NCBI RefSeq assembly: GCF_017873215.1
Contig: NZ_JAGGKA010000004.1
Span: 62,001 to 126,000 of the forward strand
Direction: 5' to 3'
Origin: Clostridium tetanomorphum
GTDB taxonomy: Bacteria; Bacillota; Clostridia; Clostridiales; Clostridiaceae
Length of the DNA stretch: 64,000 bases
Shown one piece after another: positions 35,883 through 44,514 of this stretch. Numbering within the stretch: position 1 is the stretch's first letter; the number at the start of each line of letters is the position of its first letter. Both the position numbers and the translations under genes were made by a program. The notes beneath the pieces are model-generated. The model made no database searches. It was not told the origin of the DNA and was given only the letters and a program-made list of their open reading frames with translations.

Positions 35883-35934
35883 AAAACAATTATTGCTAGT
35901 ACATAATATATTATGAATTGGCAATAATTGTTTT
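35883..35934 (+). terminator. Long hairpin after the serine hydrolase gene
   Basis: AAAACAATTATTGC (35883-35896) and GCAATAATTGTTTT (35921-35934) form a perfect 14-bp stem around a 24-nt loop that itself contains ATAATATATTAT. The end is U-rich. It is a probable terminator between operon and regulator, but it could also be a binding site. Confidence 0.6.
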
Positions 35935-36022
35935 GCTATATTATGCAATTTAACATGAATTTAGATATTTTATGGTAACAGCATTTATGATAAAATATAT
36001 AGAAAGAAAGAGAGGATATTCC

Positions 36023-36868
36023 ATGGAAAATAATATTTTTAATATAATAGAAGAAAAATATTCTTCATTTACAAAGACCTTTAAGTTAATAAGTGATTAT
36101 ATTAAGAAAAATTATTCTAATATTGTATTTTTGTCTATTCAAGAATTAGCAGAAAGTATGGGGGTAAGTACTTCAAGTATAACAAGATATTGTAAAGAAT
36201 TGGGATATGAAGGTTATTCAGAATTTCAAAAAGCTATCCAACTATTAGTTCAAAAGGACATTACCCCTATGAGAGAAATAAAAAAATCCATTACTGATTT
36301 GAGAGACGAAGAAGATATACTAAAAAAGACAATAGAGTTAAACATAGTTGGACTTCAAAATATGTATTCAGAAAACTTAAAAATAGCTTTTCAAAAAGCA
36401 GTGGAATTAGTAAGCCAGGGAAAAAGAATATATATAGTAGGAACTAGGTCAACTTTTACAGTTGCATATTATCTTGATTTTATGCTAAGTAGATTTATGG
36501 ATAATATTATATTGTTGTCACCAGGACAGATGGATGTATATGATAGGATATATGACATAGATGAAAAAGATGTTCTTATCTCTATTAGTTTTTCAAGATA
36601 TACTAAATTTACTGCAGAAGTAACGGACTTTTTCAAAGATAAAGGATGTCAAATAATTGCTGTAACGGATAGCCATAGTTCACCTGTGGCAGTTAAGGGG
36701 AATTGTGTACTGATTTTACAAAATAGTTCAAGCACTTATTCATACGCAGCAGCTATGACTGCTTTGAATGCTTTAGTTACAGCGGTAGGAGCTAAGAATA
36801 AAGAAAAAACTCTTATTAAAATGAATGAAAAAGAAAAAAATTGTTTTGAAAATGGCATATATGTTTAA
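36023..36868 (+). CDS. RpiR-family transcriptional regulator (HTH plus SIS domain)
   Basis: At 281 residues from ATG 36023 (AGAGGA upstream; an ATG 17 codons earlier would add a non-family tail), it has an N-terminal helix-turn-helix, FLSIQELAESMGVSTSSITRYCKELGYEGYSEFQKA. A SIS domain spans ~110-240, with GKRIYIVGTRSTFTVAYYL, VLISISFSRYTKFTAEV and IAVTDSHSSPVA. SIS domains sense phosphorylated sugars or related ligands. Its position after the acyl-amino-acid cluster suggests it controls that cluster through the TTTCA/TGAAA sites. Confidence 0.9.
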   Translation: MENNIFNIIEEKYSSFTKTFKLISDYIKKNYSNIVFLSIQELAESMGVSTSSITRYCKELGYEGYSEFQKAIQLLVQKDITPMREIKKSITDLRDEEDILKKTIELNIVGLQNMYSENLKIAFQKAVELVSQGKRIYIVGTRSTFTVAYYLDFMLSRFMDNIILLSPGQMDVYDRIYDIDEKDVLISISFSRYTKFTAEVTDFFKDKGCQIIAVTDSHSSPVAVKGNCVLILQNSSSTYSYAAAMTALNALVTAVGAKNKEKTLIKMNEKEKNCFENGIYV

Positions 36869-36879
36869 ATTAATTAATA

Positions 36880-36940
36880 GGGACGGTTATCAACTTTTTA
36901 GTTTTTATGCAAATGTTTTAAGGGAAAGTTGAACCGTCCT
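36880..36940. repeat. GGGAC-family repeat
   Basis: The left end GGGACGGTTATCAACTTTTT and right end AAAGTTGAACCGTCC face each other across ~25 bp. The right arm has lost a few bases of the TTGATAACCGTCC form. Confidence 0.75.
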
Positions 36941-37132
36941 TTGTGTTACCTAATATTATTTTATAATTAGTATTAAGTGATGTATAATAGACGGTAGTAG
37001 TATATAATATAAAAGAATATTGTGAGTAATATAAAAATTTTAATTAATTATATAAAATAGCTGTCTTATGCAGATATTATGATTGTAGGGGAAAATTATA
37101 TGTTTTTATTTAAGGTGTAGGAGGAGATATTA

Positions 37133-37690
37133 ATGGTAGATGAGGGAAAAGTAAAAGAAGCAGTAAGGATGATTTTAGAAGCTATAGGGGAAGATCCAAG
37201 TAGAGAGGGACTTTTAGAAACCCCTGACAGAATAGCTAGGATGTATAGTGAAATATTTTCAGGCATAGGGAAAGACGCATCAGAGCATTTAAAAAAGAAT
37301 TTTACAATAGAGAGAGATGATTTAGTAATAGAAAAGGATATAATATTTTATTCTATGTGTGAGCACCATCTTGTACCTTTCTATGGTAAGGTTAATATAG
37401 CATATGTTCCAAATGGGAAAGTAGCAGGACTTTCAAAACTAGCGAGATGCGTTGAAGTGTATGCAAGAAAGCCTCAATTACAAGAAAGATTAACTAGTGA
37501 AATAGCGGATGCTCTTTATGAACACTTAGGAGCACAGGGAGTTATGGTAGTTATAGAAGCAGAACATATGTGTATGACTATGAGAGGAGTTAGAAAGCCA
37601 GGCACAAAAACAGTAACTTCAACCTATAGAGGAATTTTTAAAGAAGATAATGACTTAAGAGATGAGGTATTAAGATTCATAGGTAAGTGA
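37133..37690 (+). CDS. folE: GTP cyclohydrolase I
   Basis: FolE opens GTP to dihydroneopterin triphosphate, the first step of folate synthesis. Motifs are [19 protein letters not shown], the zinc site with [20 protein letters not shown] and the later Cys in [16 protein letters not shown]. At 185 residues it is normal. TAGGAGGAG precedes the ATG. It heads a folate operon with an HD hydrolase, folP and a folB-folK fusion. Confidence 0.97.
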   Translation: MVDEGKVKEAVRMILEAIGEDPSREGLLETPDRIARMYSEIFSGIGKDASEHLKKNFTIERDDLVIEKDIIFYSMCEHHLVPFYGKVNIAYVPNGKVAGLSKLARCVEVYARKPQLQERLTSEIADALYEHLGAQGVMVVIEAEHMCMTMRGVRKPGTKTVTSTYRGIFKEDNDLRDEVLRFIGK

Positions 37691-37703
37691 TAAGGAGCAA
37701 AGT

Positions 37704-38189
37704 ATGGAAAGTAATTTATATAAGGTAAATAAAATACTTAATAACAAAAAATATAAAGAATATATTAAAAAGAATAATGAATATGAAAAAAATAGAGAGT
37801 TTTGCAAACATAATTTAGATCATTTTTTAGATGTAGCTAGAATTGCTTATATAATTTGTTTAGAAAAGGGATTAAATTATTCTAAGGAGGTTATATATGC
37901 TATAGCCATTTTACATGACATAGGAAGATGGATGCAGTATGAAAAAGACATTCCTCATGAGCAGGCTAGTGAAATTTTAGCCAAGGAACTTTTATGTGAA
38001 GCAGAATTTTCAGAGCATGAAAAAAGTCTTATACTTCAAGCTATACTTTCTCATAGAAAAAATGGAGAAGAAGAATTAAATTCTATAATATATAAAAGTG
38101 ACAAGCTTTCAAGAAAATGTTTTGCTTGTAGTGCAGAGCCAAAATGTAACTGGAACAAAGATAAGAAAAATTTTAATATAGTATATTAG
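37704..38189 (+). CDS. HD-domain phosphohydrolase in the folate operon
   Basis: This 161-residue protein has HD-family metal ligands: HNLDHFLDVARIAY, then AILHDIGRWMQYE (the His-Asp pair), and a later LSHRKNG. The C-terminus has four Cys/Trp-rich residues (KCFACSAEPKCNW) that could bind zinc. It lies between folE (13 nt) and folP (15 nt). It may supply the dihydroneopterin-triphosphate dephosphorylation step, for which no Nudix enzyme is visible here. That role is inferred from position only. Confidence 0.8.
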   Translation: MESNLYKVNKILNNKKYKEYIKKNNEYEKNREFCKHNLDHFLDVARIAYIICLEKGLNYSKEVIYAIAILHDIGRWMQYEKDIPHEQASEILAKELLCEAEFSEHEKSLILQAILSHRKNGEEELNSIIYKSDKLSRKCFACSAEPKCNWNKDKKNFNIVY

Positions 38190-38204
38190 TTAGGAGGCAG
38201 CAAA

Positions 38205-39014
38205 ATGAAAATAGGAAATAAAGAATTTAATATAGGCAAAAGAACTTATATAATGGGTATATTAAATGTAACTCCAGATTCTTTTTCAGATGGAGGAAAA
38301 TTTAATGATCTAAAAAGAGCAGTGCAGCATGTAGAAGAGATGATAAATGAAGGAGCAGACATAATTGATATTGGTGGGGAATCCACAAGACCAAAGCATA
38401 CTCCAGTAGAGGAGGAAGAAGAAATAAATAGGGTAATCCCTATAATAAAAGAAATTAGAAAGCATTTTGATATACCTATTTCTATAGATACATATAAAGG
38501 CAAGGTTGCAGAACTTGCCATAGATGCTGGAGCGAACCTTATAAATGATGTTTGGGGTTTTAAAAAAGATCCTTATATTGCTGAAGTTGCTGCAAAATAT
38601 GATGTGCCTTGTTGTTTAATGCACAATAGAAATAATACTGAATATAAAGATATAATGGAAGATATGCTTAAAGATTTACAGAAATCTATAGATATAGCGC
38701 AAAAATCAGGAGTTAAAAAAGAAAACATAATTTTAGATCCAGGTATAGGCTTTGCCAAAACTTATGAGCAAAATCTTTATGTTATGAATAATTTAGAAAG
38801 ATTAGGGGAATTGGGTTACCCAGTTCTTTTAGGAACTTCAAGAAAATCAACTATAGGAACTACTTTAAATTTACCTCCAAATGAAAGAGTAGAAGGAACT
38901 GTAGCAACTACTGTTATAGGAATTATGAAAAATTGTGATTTTGTAAGAGTACATGATGTATTAGAAAATAAAAGAGCAGCAATTATGACTGATGCTATAA
39001 TAAGAAGAAAATAG
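38205..39014 (+). CDS. folP: Dihydropteroate synthase
   Basis: FolP joins pterin pyrophosphate and p-aminobenzoate and is the sulfonamide target. Both signatures are clear: MGILNVTPDSFSDGGKF and GADIIDIGGESTRPKH. LILDPGIGFAKTYEQN-like IILDPGIGFAKT and LGTSRKSTIG follow, and KRVHD-type FVRVHDV is at the C-terminus. At 269 residues it is typical. GGAGGC lies before the ATG, and the folBK frame begins just after the stop. Confidence 0.97.
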   Translation: MKIGNKEFNIGKRTYIMGILNVTPDSFSDGGKFNDLKRAVQHVEEMINEGADIIDIGGESTRPKHTPVEEEEEINRVIPIIKEIRKHFDIPISIDTYKGKVAELAIDAGANLINDVWGFKKDPYIAEVAAKYDVPCCLMHNRNNTEYKDIMEDMLKDLQKSIDIAQKSGVKKENIILDPGIGFAKTYEQNLYVMNNLERLGELGYPVLLGTSRKSTIGTTLNLPPNERVEGTVATTVIGIMKNCDFVRVHDVLENKRAAIMTDAIIRRK

Positions 39015-39023
39015 GTGATACTT

Positions 39024-39851
39024 TTGGATAAAATAATAGTAAAAGACTTTGAAATATTTGCCAATCATGGAGTTTTTGGAGAAGAGAAAGTTTTAGGACA
39101 AAAATTTATAGTTTCTTTGGAGCTACAGGTATCCACTAGAGAAGCAGCTTTAACAGGAGACTTAACTAAATCTGTACACTATGGAGAGCTATGTCATAAA
39201 ATAGAAAAAGAAATACAAAAGGAAAGCTATGATTTAATAGAAACTGTGGCAGAAAAAATTGCAGAGTTTGTGTTAATAGAATATCCATTAGTTAAAGGGG
39301 TTAAGGTAAATTTAAAGAAACCTTGGGCACCTATTTTAAGACATTTAGAATATGTAGCTGTAGAAATATATAGAAAGAGAAGCAGAGCTTTTATAGCCTT
39401 AGGATCTAACATGGGAGATAAAGAAAAAAATCTTTTAGATGCTATAGAAAAAATAAAGGATTCTAATCATACACAGGTGAAGAAGGTGTCATCTTTCATA
39501 ACTACTGAGCCTTGGGGATATCTTGACCAAGAGGAATTTTTAAATGGAGCTATTGAAGTAGATACTATATTACAGCCTAAGGAACTTGTAAGATTTTTAT
39601 TGAATATAGAAGAAGAGCTAAAAAGAAAAAGAGTAATAAAATGGGGCCCTAGAACCATAGATTTAGATGTGGTTTTGTATGATGATTTAATAACAGAAGA
39701 TGAAGAGATTTTACTTCCACATCCAAGAATGCAGGATAGAATGTTTGTACTAGAGCCTTTAGCAGAAATAGCTCCCTATATAGTGCATCCACTGTTACAT
39801 AAAAGAGTAATTCAGCTTAAGGAAGAACTGCAAAATAGGGAGGAAGCATAA
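39024..39851 (+). CDS. folBK: Fused dihydroneopterin aldolase / HPPK
   Basis: Two consecutive folate enzymes are fused. Residues ~1-118 are FolB (VKDFEIFANHGVFGEEKVLGQKF, VHYGEL, LIETVAEKIA, KPWAPI). About 122-275 are FolK, 6-hydroxymethyl-dihydropterin pyrophosphokinase (AFIALGSNMGDKEKNL, then WGPRTIDLDVVLYDD and HPRMQDRMFVLEPLAEIAP). A GTG at 39015 is part of the ribosome site AGGTG, so TTG 39024 is preferred; it restores the usual MDKI-type N-terminus. The fusion joins steps flanking the same intermediate. Confidence 0.94.
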   Translation: MDKIIVKDFEIFANHGVFGEEKVLGQKFIVSLELQVSTREAALTGDLTKSVHYGELCHKIEKEIQKESYDLIETVAEKIAEFVLIEYPLVKGVKVNLKKPWAPILRHLEYVAVEIYRKRSRAFIALGSNMGDKEKNLLDAIEKIKDSNHTQVKKVSSFITTEPWGYLDQEEFLNGAIEVDTILQPKELVRFLLNIEEELKRKRVIKWGPRTIDLDVVLYDDLITEDEEILLPHPRMQDRMFVLEPLAEIAPYIVHPLLHKRVIQLKEELQNREEA

Positions 39852-39853
39852 TA

Positions 39854-40111
39854 ATGGAAAGAAACTTAGAAGAATATAAAGGAAAGATATTTAGACATTT
39901 TAAAGGGGATTTATATTTATTAATTGATATTGTAATTCATTCTGAGACAAGGGAAAAATTAGTTATATACAAAGCACTTTATGACTCTTGTGGTGTTTTT
40001 GCAAGACCTTATAATATGTTTAATGAAGAAGTGCCCAAGAAAAAAGAAAATCCAACAGGTCAAAAATATAGATTTGAGTATGTGGAAATCGAAAGTGTAA
40101 AAAATAAATAA
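39854..40111 (+). CDS. DUF1653 family protein
   Basis: The 85-residue protein matches DUF1653: GKIFRHFKGDLYLLIDIVIHSETREKLVIYKALY, then FARPYNMFNEEV and a C-terminal RFEYVE. The family is widespread and has no known reaction. It follows folBK after 2 nt with GGGAGGAAG upstream, so it is cotranscribed with the folate genes. Confidence 0.85.
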   Translation: MERNLEEYKGKIFRHFKGDLYLLIDIVIHSETREKLVIYKALYDSCGVFARPYNMFNEEVPKKKENPTGQKYRFEYVEIESVKNK

Positions 40112-40171
40112 TAGTACTAACAATGCAGAAACTACATATGCTATTATGATATTAAATAATGGAGGATTGTA

Positions 40172-41647
40172 ATGAGTGAAGTAGTAAATGCATTAGGAAA
40201 AGGAGGACACTTTATTATTCCTATAGTTATCTTGATTATAATCATTTTAACTTGTTGGAAAAAGGTACCCGCAGATAAGGCTATGGTAATCACTGGAATA
40301 AAAAAGAGAGTTTTATCTGGTAAAGGTGGCATAATGATACCTTTTTTAGAAACAGGCTGTTCTATTTCTTTAGAGAATATTTCTATGACAACAGATGTTA
40401 ATGAAGCACCTTCGAAACAAGGTATTTTTGTTAATATTGTAGGTACTGCAGTGGTGAAGGTTGAAAATGAAGAGGAGAGCATATTAAAAGCTGTGGAACA
40501 GTTCTGTACTGGAAATGAGGAGAATACTGTTAGAGTTATTAGTGGTATTGTAGAACAAATACTAGAAGGAAAGTTAAGAGGCATTATCTCTACTTTAACT
40601 GTTGAACAAATTAACGAAGATAGGGCTACCTTTGAGGAAAGAATTGAAGCAGATATACGAAAAGAATTAAATTCCATGGGATTATTACTTGTATCTTATA
40701 GTATTTTAAAGATTTCAACTCAGGGGGGATACTTAGAAAGTCGTGCCACCCCTCAAATCGCTCAAGCTAAATCAGATGCTGATATAGCTACAGCGGAAAG
40801 AAAAAGAGATACAGATATAAAGACAGCTAATGCAAATAGGGAAGGACAAAAAGCTAAATTAAATGCTGATGCAGAAATTGCTGCCAGTGAAAGAGATAAA
40901 GAAATAAAGTTACAGGGCTATCGTGCAGAACAGGATAAAGCAAAGGCTAATGCAGACGTTGCTTATAAGTTACAGGAGATAGAAAATAACGGTAAAATAG
41001 CAGATCAAAATGCTGAACTGGCTGAAAAAAATGCCTTAGTGGTTGAAAAAGAATTAATTGCAAAGATTAAGAAACCAGCAGATGCAAAGAAGTATGAGAC
41101 AGAGGTAAATGCGGAGGCTGCTAAAATTAAATATATTAAAGAAGCAGAAGCACAAGCTGAATCAATTAAAATTAAGGCAATGGCAGAGGCTGAGGCTAAG
41201 AGGATTGAAGCAAAAGCGGATGCAGAAGCTATAAGATTAAAGGGTATGGCAGAAGCGGATACCATAAAAGCAAAAGGTATAGCAGAGGCTGAGGCAAAGG
41301 ATAAACTTGCAGAGGCCATGTCCAAGTATGGTGAGGCTGCAGTAGTAGAACTAATTGTAAGCAGATTACCAGAAGTTATGAGGGAAGTTTCTAGACCTAT
41401 TGAGCAGGTAGACAAGATTACTGTCATAGATAATGGCGGTTCACAAGGTGCTTCAAGGGTTTCGAAAATAGTAACTGATGTAGCTGCTAATGGGTTTCAA
41501 GTAGTAAAAGATATAACGGGCTTAGATATATCGGAAATGATAACGAGTATTGGTAATAAGGATACTGCTAAAAAGGAAGAGGATGAGCTCATAAAGCCTG
41601 TAGAAGATACAGATGTTTTAGAAAAAGAGGAAGATGTTAAAATTTAA
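40172..41647 (+). CDS. Flotillin-like SPFH/Band 7 membrane-scaffold protein (FloT type)
   Basis: At 491 residues it has an N-terminal TM (FIIPIVILIIIILTCW), an SPFH domain (~35-190: KAMVITGIKKRVLSGKGGIMIPFLE, TVRVISGIVEQILEGKLR), then a long Ala/Glu/Lys-rich coiled coil (~200-390) with repeats such as AEAKRIEAKADAEAIRLKGMAEA written as ~11-residue units. Flotillins form membrane microdomain assemblies. The C-terminal ~60 residues are acidic. GGAGG precedes the ATG; no NfeD partner gene is adjacent. Confidence 0.92.
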   Translation: MSEVVNALGKGGHFIIPIVILIIIILTCWKKVPADKAMVITGIKKRVLSGKGGIMIPFLETGCSISLENISMTTDVNEAPSKQGIFVNIVGTAVVKVENEEESILKAVEQFCTGNEENTVRVISGIVEQILEGKLRGIISTLTVEQINEDRATFEERIEADIRKELNSMGLLLVSYSILKISTQGGYLESRATPQIAQAKSDADIATAERKRDTDIKTANANREGQKAKLNADAEIAASERDKEIKLQGYRAEQDKAKANADVAYKLQEIENNGKIADQNAELAEKNALVVEKELIAKIKKPADAKKYETEVNAEAAKIKYIKEAEAQAESIKIKAMAEAEAKRIEAKADAEAIRLKGMAEADTIKAKGIAEAEAKDKLAEAMSKYGEAAVVELIVSRLPEVMREVSRPIEQVDKITVIDNGGSQGASRVSKIVTDVAANGFQVVKDITGLDISEMITSIGNKDTAKKEEDELIKPVEDTDVLEKEEDVKI

Positions 41648-41662
41648 CATAAAAGGTAAGAT

Positions 41663-41712
41663 AAAATTTGCGTTGCAAGATTTGAGAATAAAATTGTAAC
41701 GCAATTTTATTT
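41663..41712 (+). terminator. Terminator after the flotillin gene
   Basis: AAAATTTGCGTTGCAA pairs with TTGTAACGCAATTTT (one bulge, one mismatch) and leads into TTATTTATAT. Confidence 0.75.
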
Positions 41713-41723
41713 ATATATTATTA

Positions 41724-41786
41724 GAGACAGTTAATAAGTTTTGTGCTTTTAGACAATCAATTTAATAAAAAGTTGATAACCGTCCC
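41724..41786. repeat. GGGAC-family repeat with a decayed left end
   Basis: The left end reads GAGACAGTTAATAAGTTTT, the middle GCTTTTAGACAA, and the right end AAAAAGTTGATAACCGTCCC. The middle and right arm match the copies at 46687 and 48657. Confidence 0.75.
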
Positions 41787-41886
41787 TACGTATACTTAGA
41801 TTATAACTATCTCTAAAGAAATGAATTGCAAAATTATTGATAACTTTCTTTATATACATATAATATAAATGAGGACGTGATTATAT

Positions 41887-42594
41887 ATGGAAGAGTTAAA
41901 TAATATAAACATATTAATAGTAGAAGATGACAAAGAGATAAATAATTTAATAAAAACAGCATTAACTAAAGATGGATTTAATATAGTACAAGCTTTTGAT
42001 GGAATGGATGGATTTGCAAAATATAAATCCATAGATTTTAGTATTATAATTTTAGATATAATGCTTCCTTATGTGGATGGCATGGAAATTATGAAAAAGA
42101 TAAGAGAAGAAAGCGTAATACCAATTATTATATTGTCTGCTAAGGTGGAAGAGTCTGACAGAATAATAGGACTTGGGTTGGGGGCTGATGATTATATAGT
42201 AAAGCCTTTTTTTGTAGGAGAGTTAGTAGCTAGGGTAAAATCACAGCTTAGAAGATATATTAGTTTTCATAAGAATGAGAAAATAGTAAGTATCATTAAA
42301 AAAGGAAATATAACTTTAGATTTAGACAATTATTGTGCTTACAAAAAAGAAGAAAAGATAATTTTAACAGCAAAAGAGTTTGAATTACTAAAATTGTTTT
42401 TTACAAATCCTAATAGGGTATTTACAAAGATGCAGATATTTGAAAATGTATGGAATGAAGAATATATGGGGGATGACAATACTGTAATGGTTCATATAAG
42501 AAGGCTTAGAAATAAAATAGAAAATAACCCTAATAAACCCGAGTATATACTAACTGTATGGGGGATTGGATATAAATTAGGAGATATAGAATGA
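41887..42594 (+). CDS. OmpR/PhoB-family response regulator (module 1)
   Basis: At 235 residues it has a receiver domain with acidic pocket VEDDKE, phospho-acceptor Asp in IIILDIMLPYVDG, LSAK with the conserved Lys later in DDYIVKPF, then a C-terminal winged helix (NYCAYKKEEKIILTAKEFELLKLFF...MVHIRRLRNKIE). It is cotranscribed with the kinase through an ATGA overlap. It is a clear paralogue of the regulator at 60332. The probable target is the three-box site before the ABC genes at 43509. Confidence 0.93.
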   Translation: MEELNNINILIVEDDKEINNLIKTALTKDGFNIVQAFDGMDGFAKYKSIDFSIIILDIMLPYVDGMEIMKKIREESVIPIIILSAKVEESDRIIGLGLGADDYIVKPFFVGELVARVKSQLRRYISFHKNEKIVSIIKKGNITLDLDNYCAYKKEEKIILTAKEFELLKLFFTNPNRVFTKMQIFENVWNEEYMGDDNTVMVHIRRLRNKIENNPNKPEYILTVWGIGYKLGDIE

Positions 42595-43502
42595 GTGAGA
42601 ACATATTAATAGGTATAATAATAATTTTAGTTCTGATTATTATAAATTTAAATAGAAATATATATATTATTTCTCAGGTAATAAAAAATATTGGACAAGG
42701 AAATTATAATGAAAGAATAAGAATTCAAAATAATAACAAATATTTAAATAGTTTAATAGAAAATTTAAATTACTTAGTAGATAAGTTTCAAAATGTAATG
42801 AAATTAAATAAAGAATATGAAGAGGAAAGAAAAAAGATGATATCAAATATATCCCATGATTTAAGAACGCCACTTACATCTTTATTGGGATATATAGAGT
42901 TCATGAAGGATAATAAAAACTTAAGTGAAGAAGAAAGAGAAGAGTATATAGATATAATCCAAAACAAAGGAGAAAATTTAAGAAGTTTAATGAATGAATT
43001 TTTTCAGTTATCCAAGTTGGACTCAAATGATATTAAATTGGATATTAAAGAAATTAATTTATCAGAAATTATAAGGCAAAATATAATTTTATTTTATAAT
43101 GACTTCAATAAAAAGGAAATAGAGCCGGTAATAGATTTACCTGATGAGGATATATACGCTATGGGAGATAAGAAAGCAGTAGAAAGAATCCTTAATAACC
43201 TTATATCTAATGCTATTAAATATGGATATGAAGGGAAAAGCATAGGAGTTAATCTAAAGTGTAATGAAGAAAATGTACAAATAATTGTATGGGATAAAGG
43301 TAAAGGAATACCAAAGGAAAATTTATCGTCAATATTTGAGAGATTACATACATTAGAAAAATCCAGAAATAAAACTCTTCAAGGAAGCGGATTAGGACTT
43401 ACTATAGTTAAAAAGCTTGTAGAAATGCAAAACGGAACTATAACTGCAAAAAGTACTTCTTATAAAAAAACTGAATTTATATTTACTTTGCCTAGCATTT
43501 AA
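42591..43502 (+). CDS. Sensor histidine kinase with a single N-terminal TM (module 1)
   Basis: At 303 residues it has one TM (ILIGIIIILVLIIINL), a short HAMP-like linker (GQGNYNERIRIQ), the HisKA box ISNISHDLRTPLTSLLGY, and an ATPase domain with N-box NNLISNAIKYG, G1 DKGKGIP and G2 GSGLGLTIVKKL. There is no extracellular sensor domain. Kinases of this layout paired with ABC exporters (NsrK/CprK-like groups) respond to cell-wall-active peptides; the ligand here is unknown. Its ATG overlaps the regulator's stop by 4 nt. Confidence 0.92.
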   Translation: MSENILIGIIIILVLIIINLNRNIYIISQVIKNIGQGNYNERIRIQNNNKYLNSLIENLNYLVDKFQNVMKLNKEYEEERKKMISNISHDLRTPLTSLLGYIEFMKDNKNLSEEEREEYIDIIQNKGENLRSLMNEFFQLSKLDSNDIKLDIKEINLSEIIRQNIILFYNDFNKKEIEPVIDLPDEDIYAMGDKKAVERILNNLISNAIKYGYEGKSIGVNLKCNEENVQIIVWDKGKGIPKENLSSIFERLHTLEKSRNKTLQGSGLGLTIVKKLVEMQNGTITAKSTSYKKTEFIFTLPSI

Positions 43503-43508
43503 GAAATA

Positions 43509-43577
43509 TGTAAGAAATGTGTAAAGGTTATGTAAGGACTATGTTCTATACTTACAGCATAGTTCTTTTTCTTTTGA
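43509..43577 (+). promoter_or_regulatory. Response-regulator site and promoter of ABC module 1, with a hairpin
   Basis: TGTAAG, TGTAAA and TGTAAG start at 43509, 43520 and 43531, an exact 11-bp period as for PhoB-type tandem binding. TATACT at 43547 is the likely -10; no good -35 is present, as at activated promoters. The same arrangement precedes ABC module 2. A hairpin, AAGGACTATG (43534) with CATAGTTCTT (43558) followed by TTTTCTTTT, may end kinase transcripts. Confidence 0.65.
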
Positions 43578-43599
43578 AAATTTTGGGAGAGGTGATTTT

Positions 43600-44514
43600 A
43601 TGGAGCAGGTACTTAGAACTTATAATTTAACTAAAACTTATAAAAATGTAAATGCAGTGGATAATTTAAATATAAATGTAGGCAAGGGAGATATTTATGG
43701 ATTTCTTGGAAAAAATGGAGCAGGAAAAACTACTACTATAAAAATGATTATGGGACTTTTAAAGGTTAGCAGTGGGGAAATAGAACTATTTGGGAATAAA
43801 ATTTTAGATAACAAATGTTATGGAAGAATAGGATCTTTAATAGATTATCCAGGTTTTTATTTAAATCTTACTGGAGAAGAAAATTTAGAGATACATAGAA
43901 GAATGATAGGGTTTCCAGGAAAGGATAGTATACATAATGCTTTAGAAATGGTAGGACTTAAAAATATAGAGAGAAAAAAGGTTAAGAATTTCTCTTTAGG
44001 AATGAAACAGAGACTGGGAATTGCAAGAGCACTGTTACATCATCCAGAATTTTTAATATTAGATGAACCAACTAATGGATTAGATCCTATTGGTATAAAG
44101 GAAATAAGGGATCTTATACTTAATTTAAATAAAAAGTATGAAATAACAGTTCTTATTTCCAGCCATATTTTAAGCGAAGTACAGCTTTTAGCTACCAAAA
44201 TAGGAATAATACATAAAGGAAGACTTCTTGAAGAAATAAGCTACGATGAGTTACAGAAGAGAAATAGGCATTATATACAATTGAAGGTGGACAACGATAA
44301 AAAAGCTTCATTTTTACTTGAAAAAAATCTAGAGATAAATGATTATGTAATATGGGAAGATGGGATAATAAGAGTATATGAGAAGTTAAATGAAGGGGGA
44401 AATATAAACAAAACGTTAGTATCAAATGATGTAAGAGTGGAGGAGATATATGTAACAGTGGATAATTTAGAGGACTATTTTATAAGATTAACAGGAGGGG
44501 AAAGTTATGTATAA
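43600..44514 (+). CDS. ABC transporter ATPase, bacitracin/lantibiotic-export (BcrA) type
   Basis: At 304 residues it has Walker A GKNGAGKTTTIKMIMG, signature NFSLGMKQRLGIARALL, Walker B FLILDEPTNGLDP and the BcrA-type C-terminal tail. SLIDYPGFYLNLTGEENLEI is the typical segment of the group that exports or detoxifies cell-wall-active peptides. It pairs with the permease that overlaps its end by 8 nt. GAGAGGTG lies before the ATG. Confidence 0.9.
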   Translation: MEQVLRTYNLTKTYKNVNAVDNLNINVGKGDIYGFLGKNGAGKTTTIKMIMGLLKVSSGEIELFGNKILDNKCYGRIGSLIDYPGFYLNLTGEENLEIHRRMIGFPGKDSIHNALEMVGLKNIERKKVKNFSLGMKQRLGIARALLHHPEFLILDEPTNGLDPIGIKEIRDLILNLNKKYEITVLISSHILSEVQLLATKIGIIHKGRLLEEISYDELQKRNRHYIQLKVDNDKKASFLLEKNLEINDYVIWEDGIIRVYEKLNEGGNINKTLVSNDVRVEEIYVTVDNLEDYFIRLTGGESYV

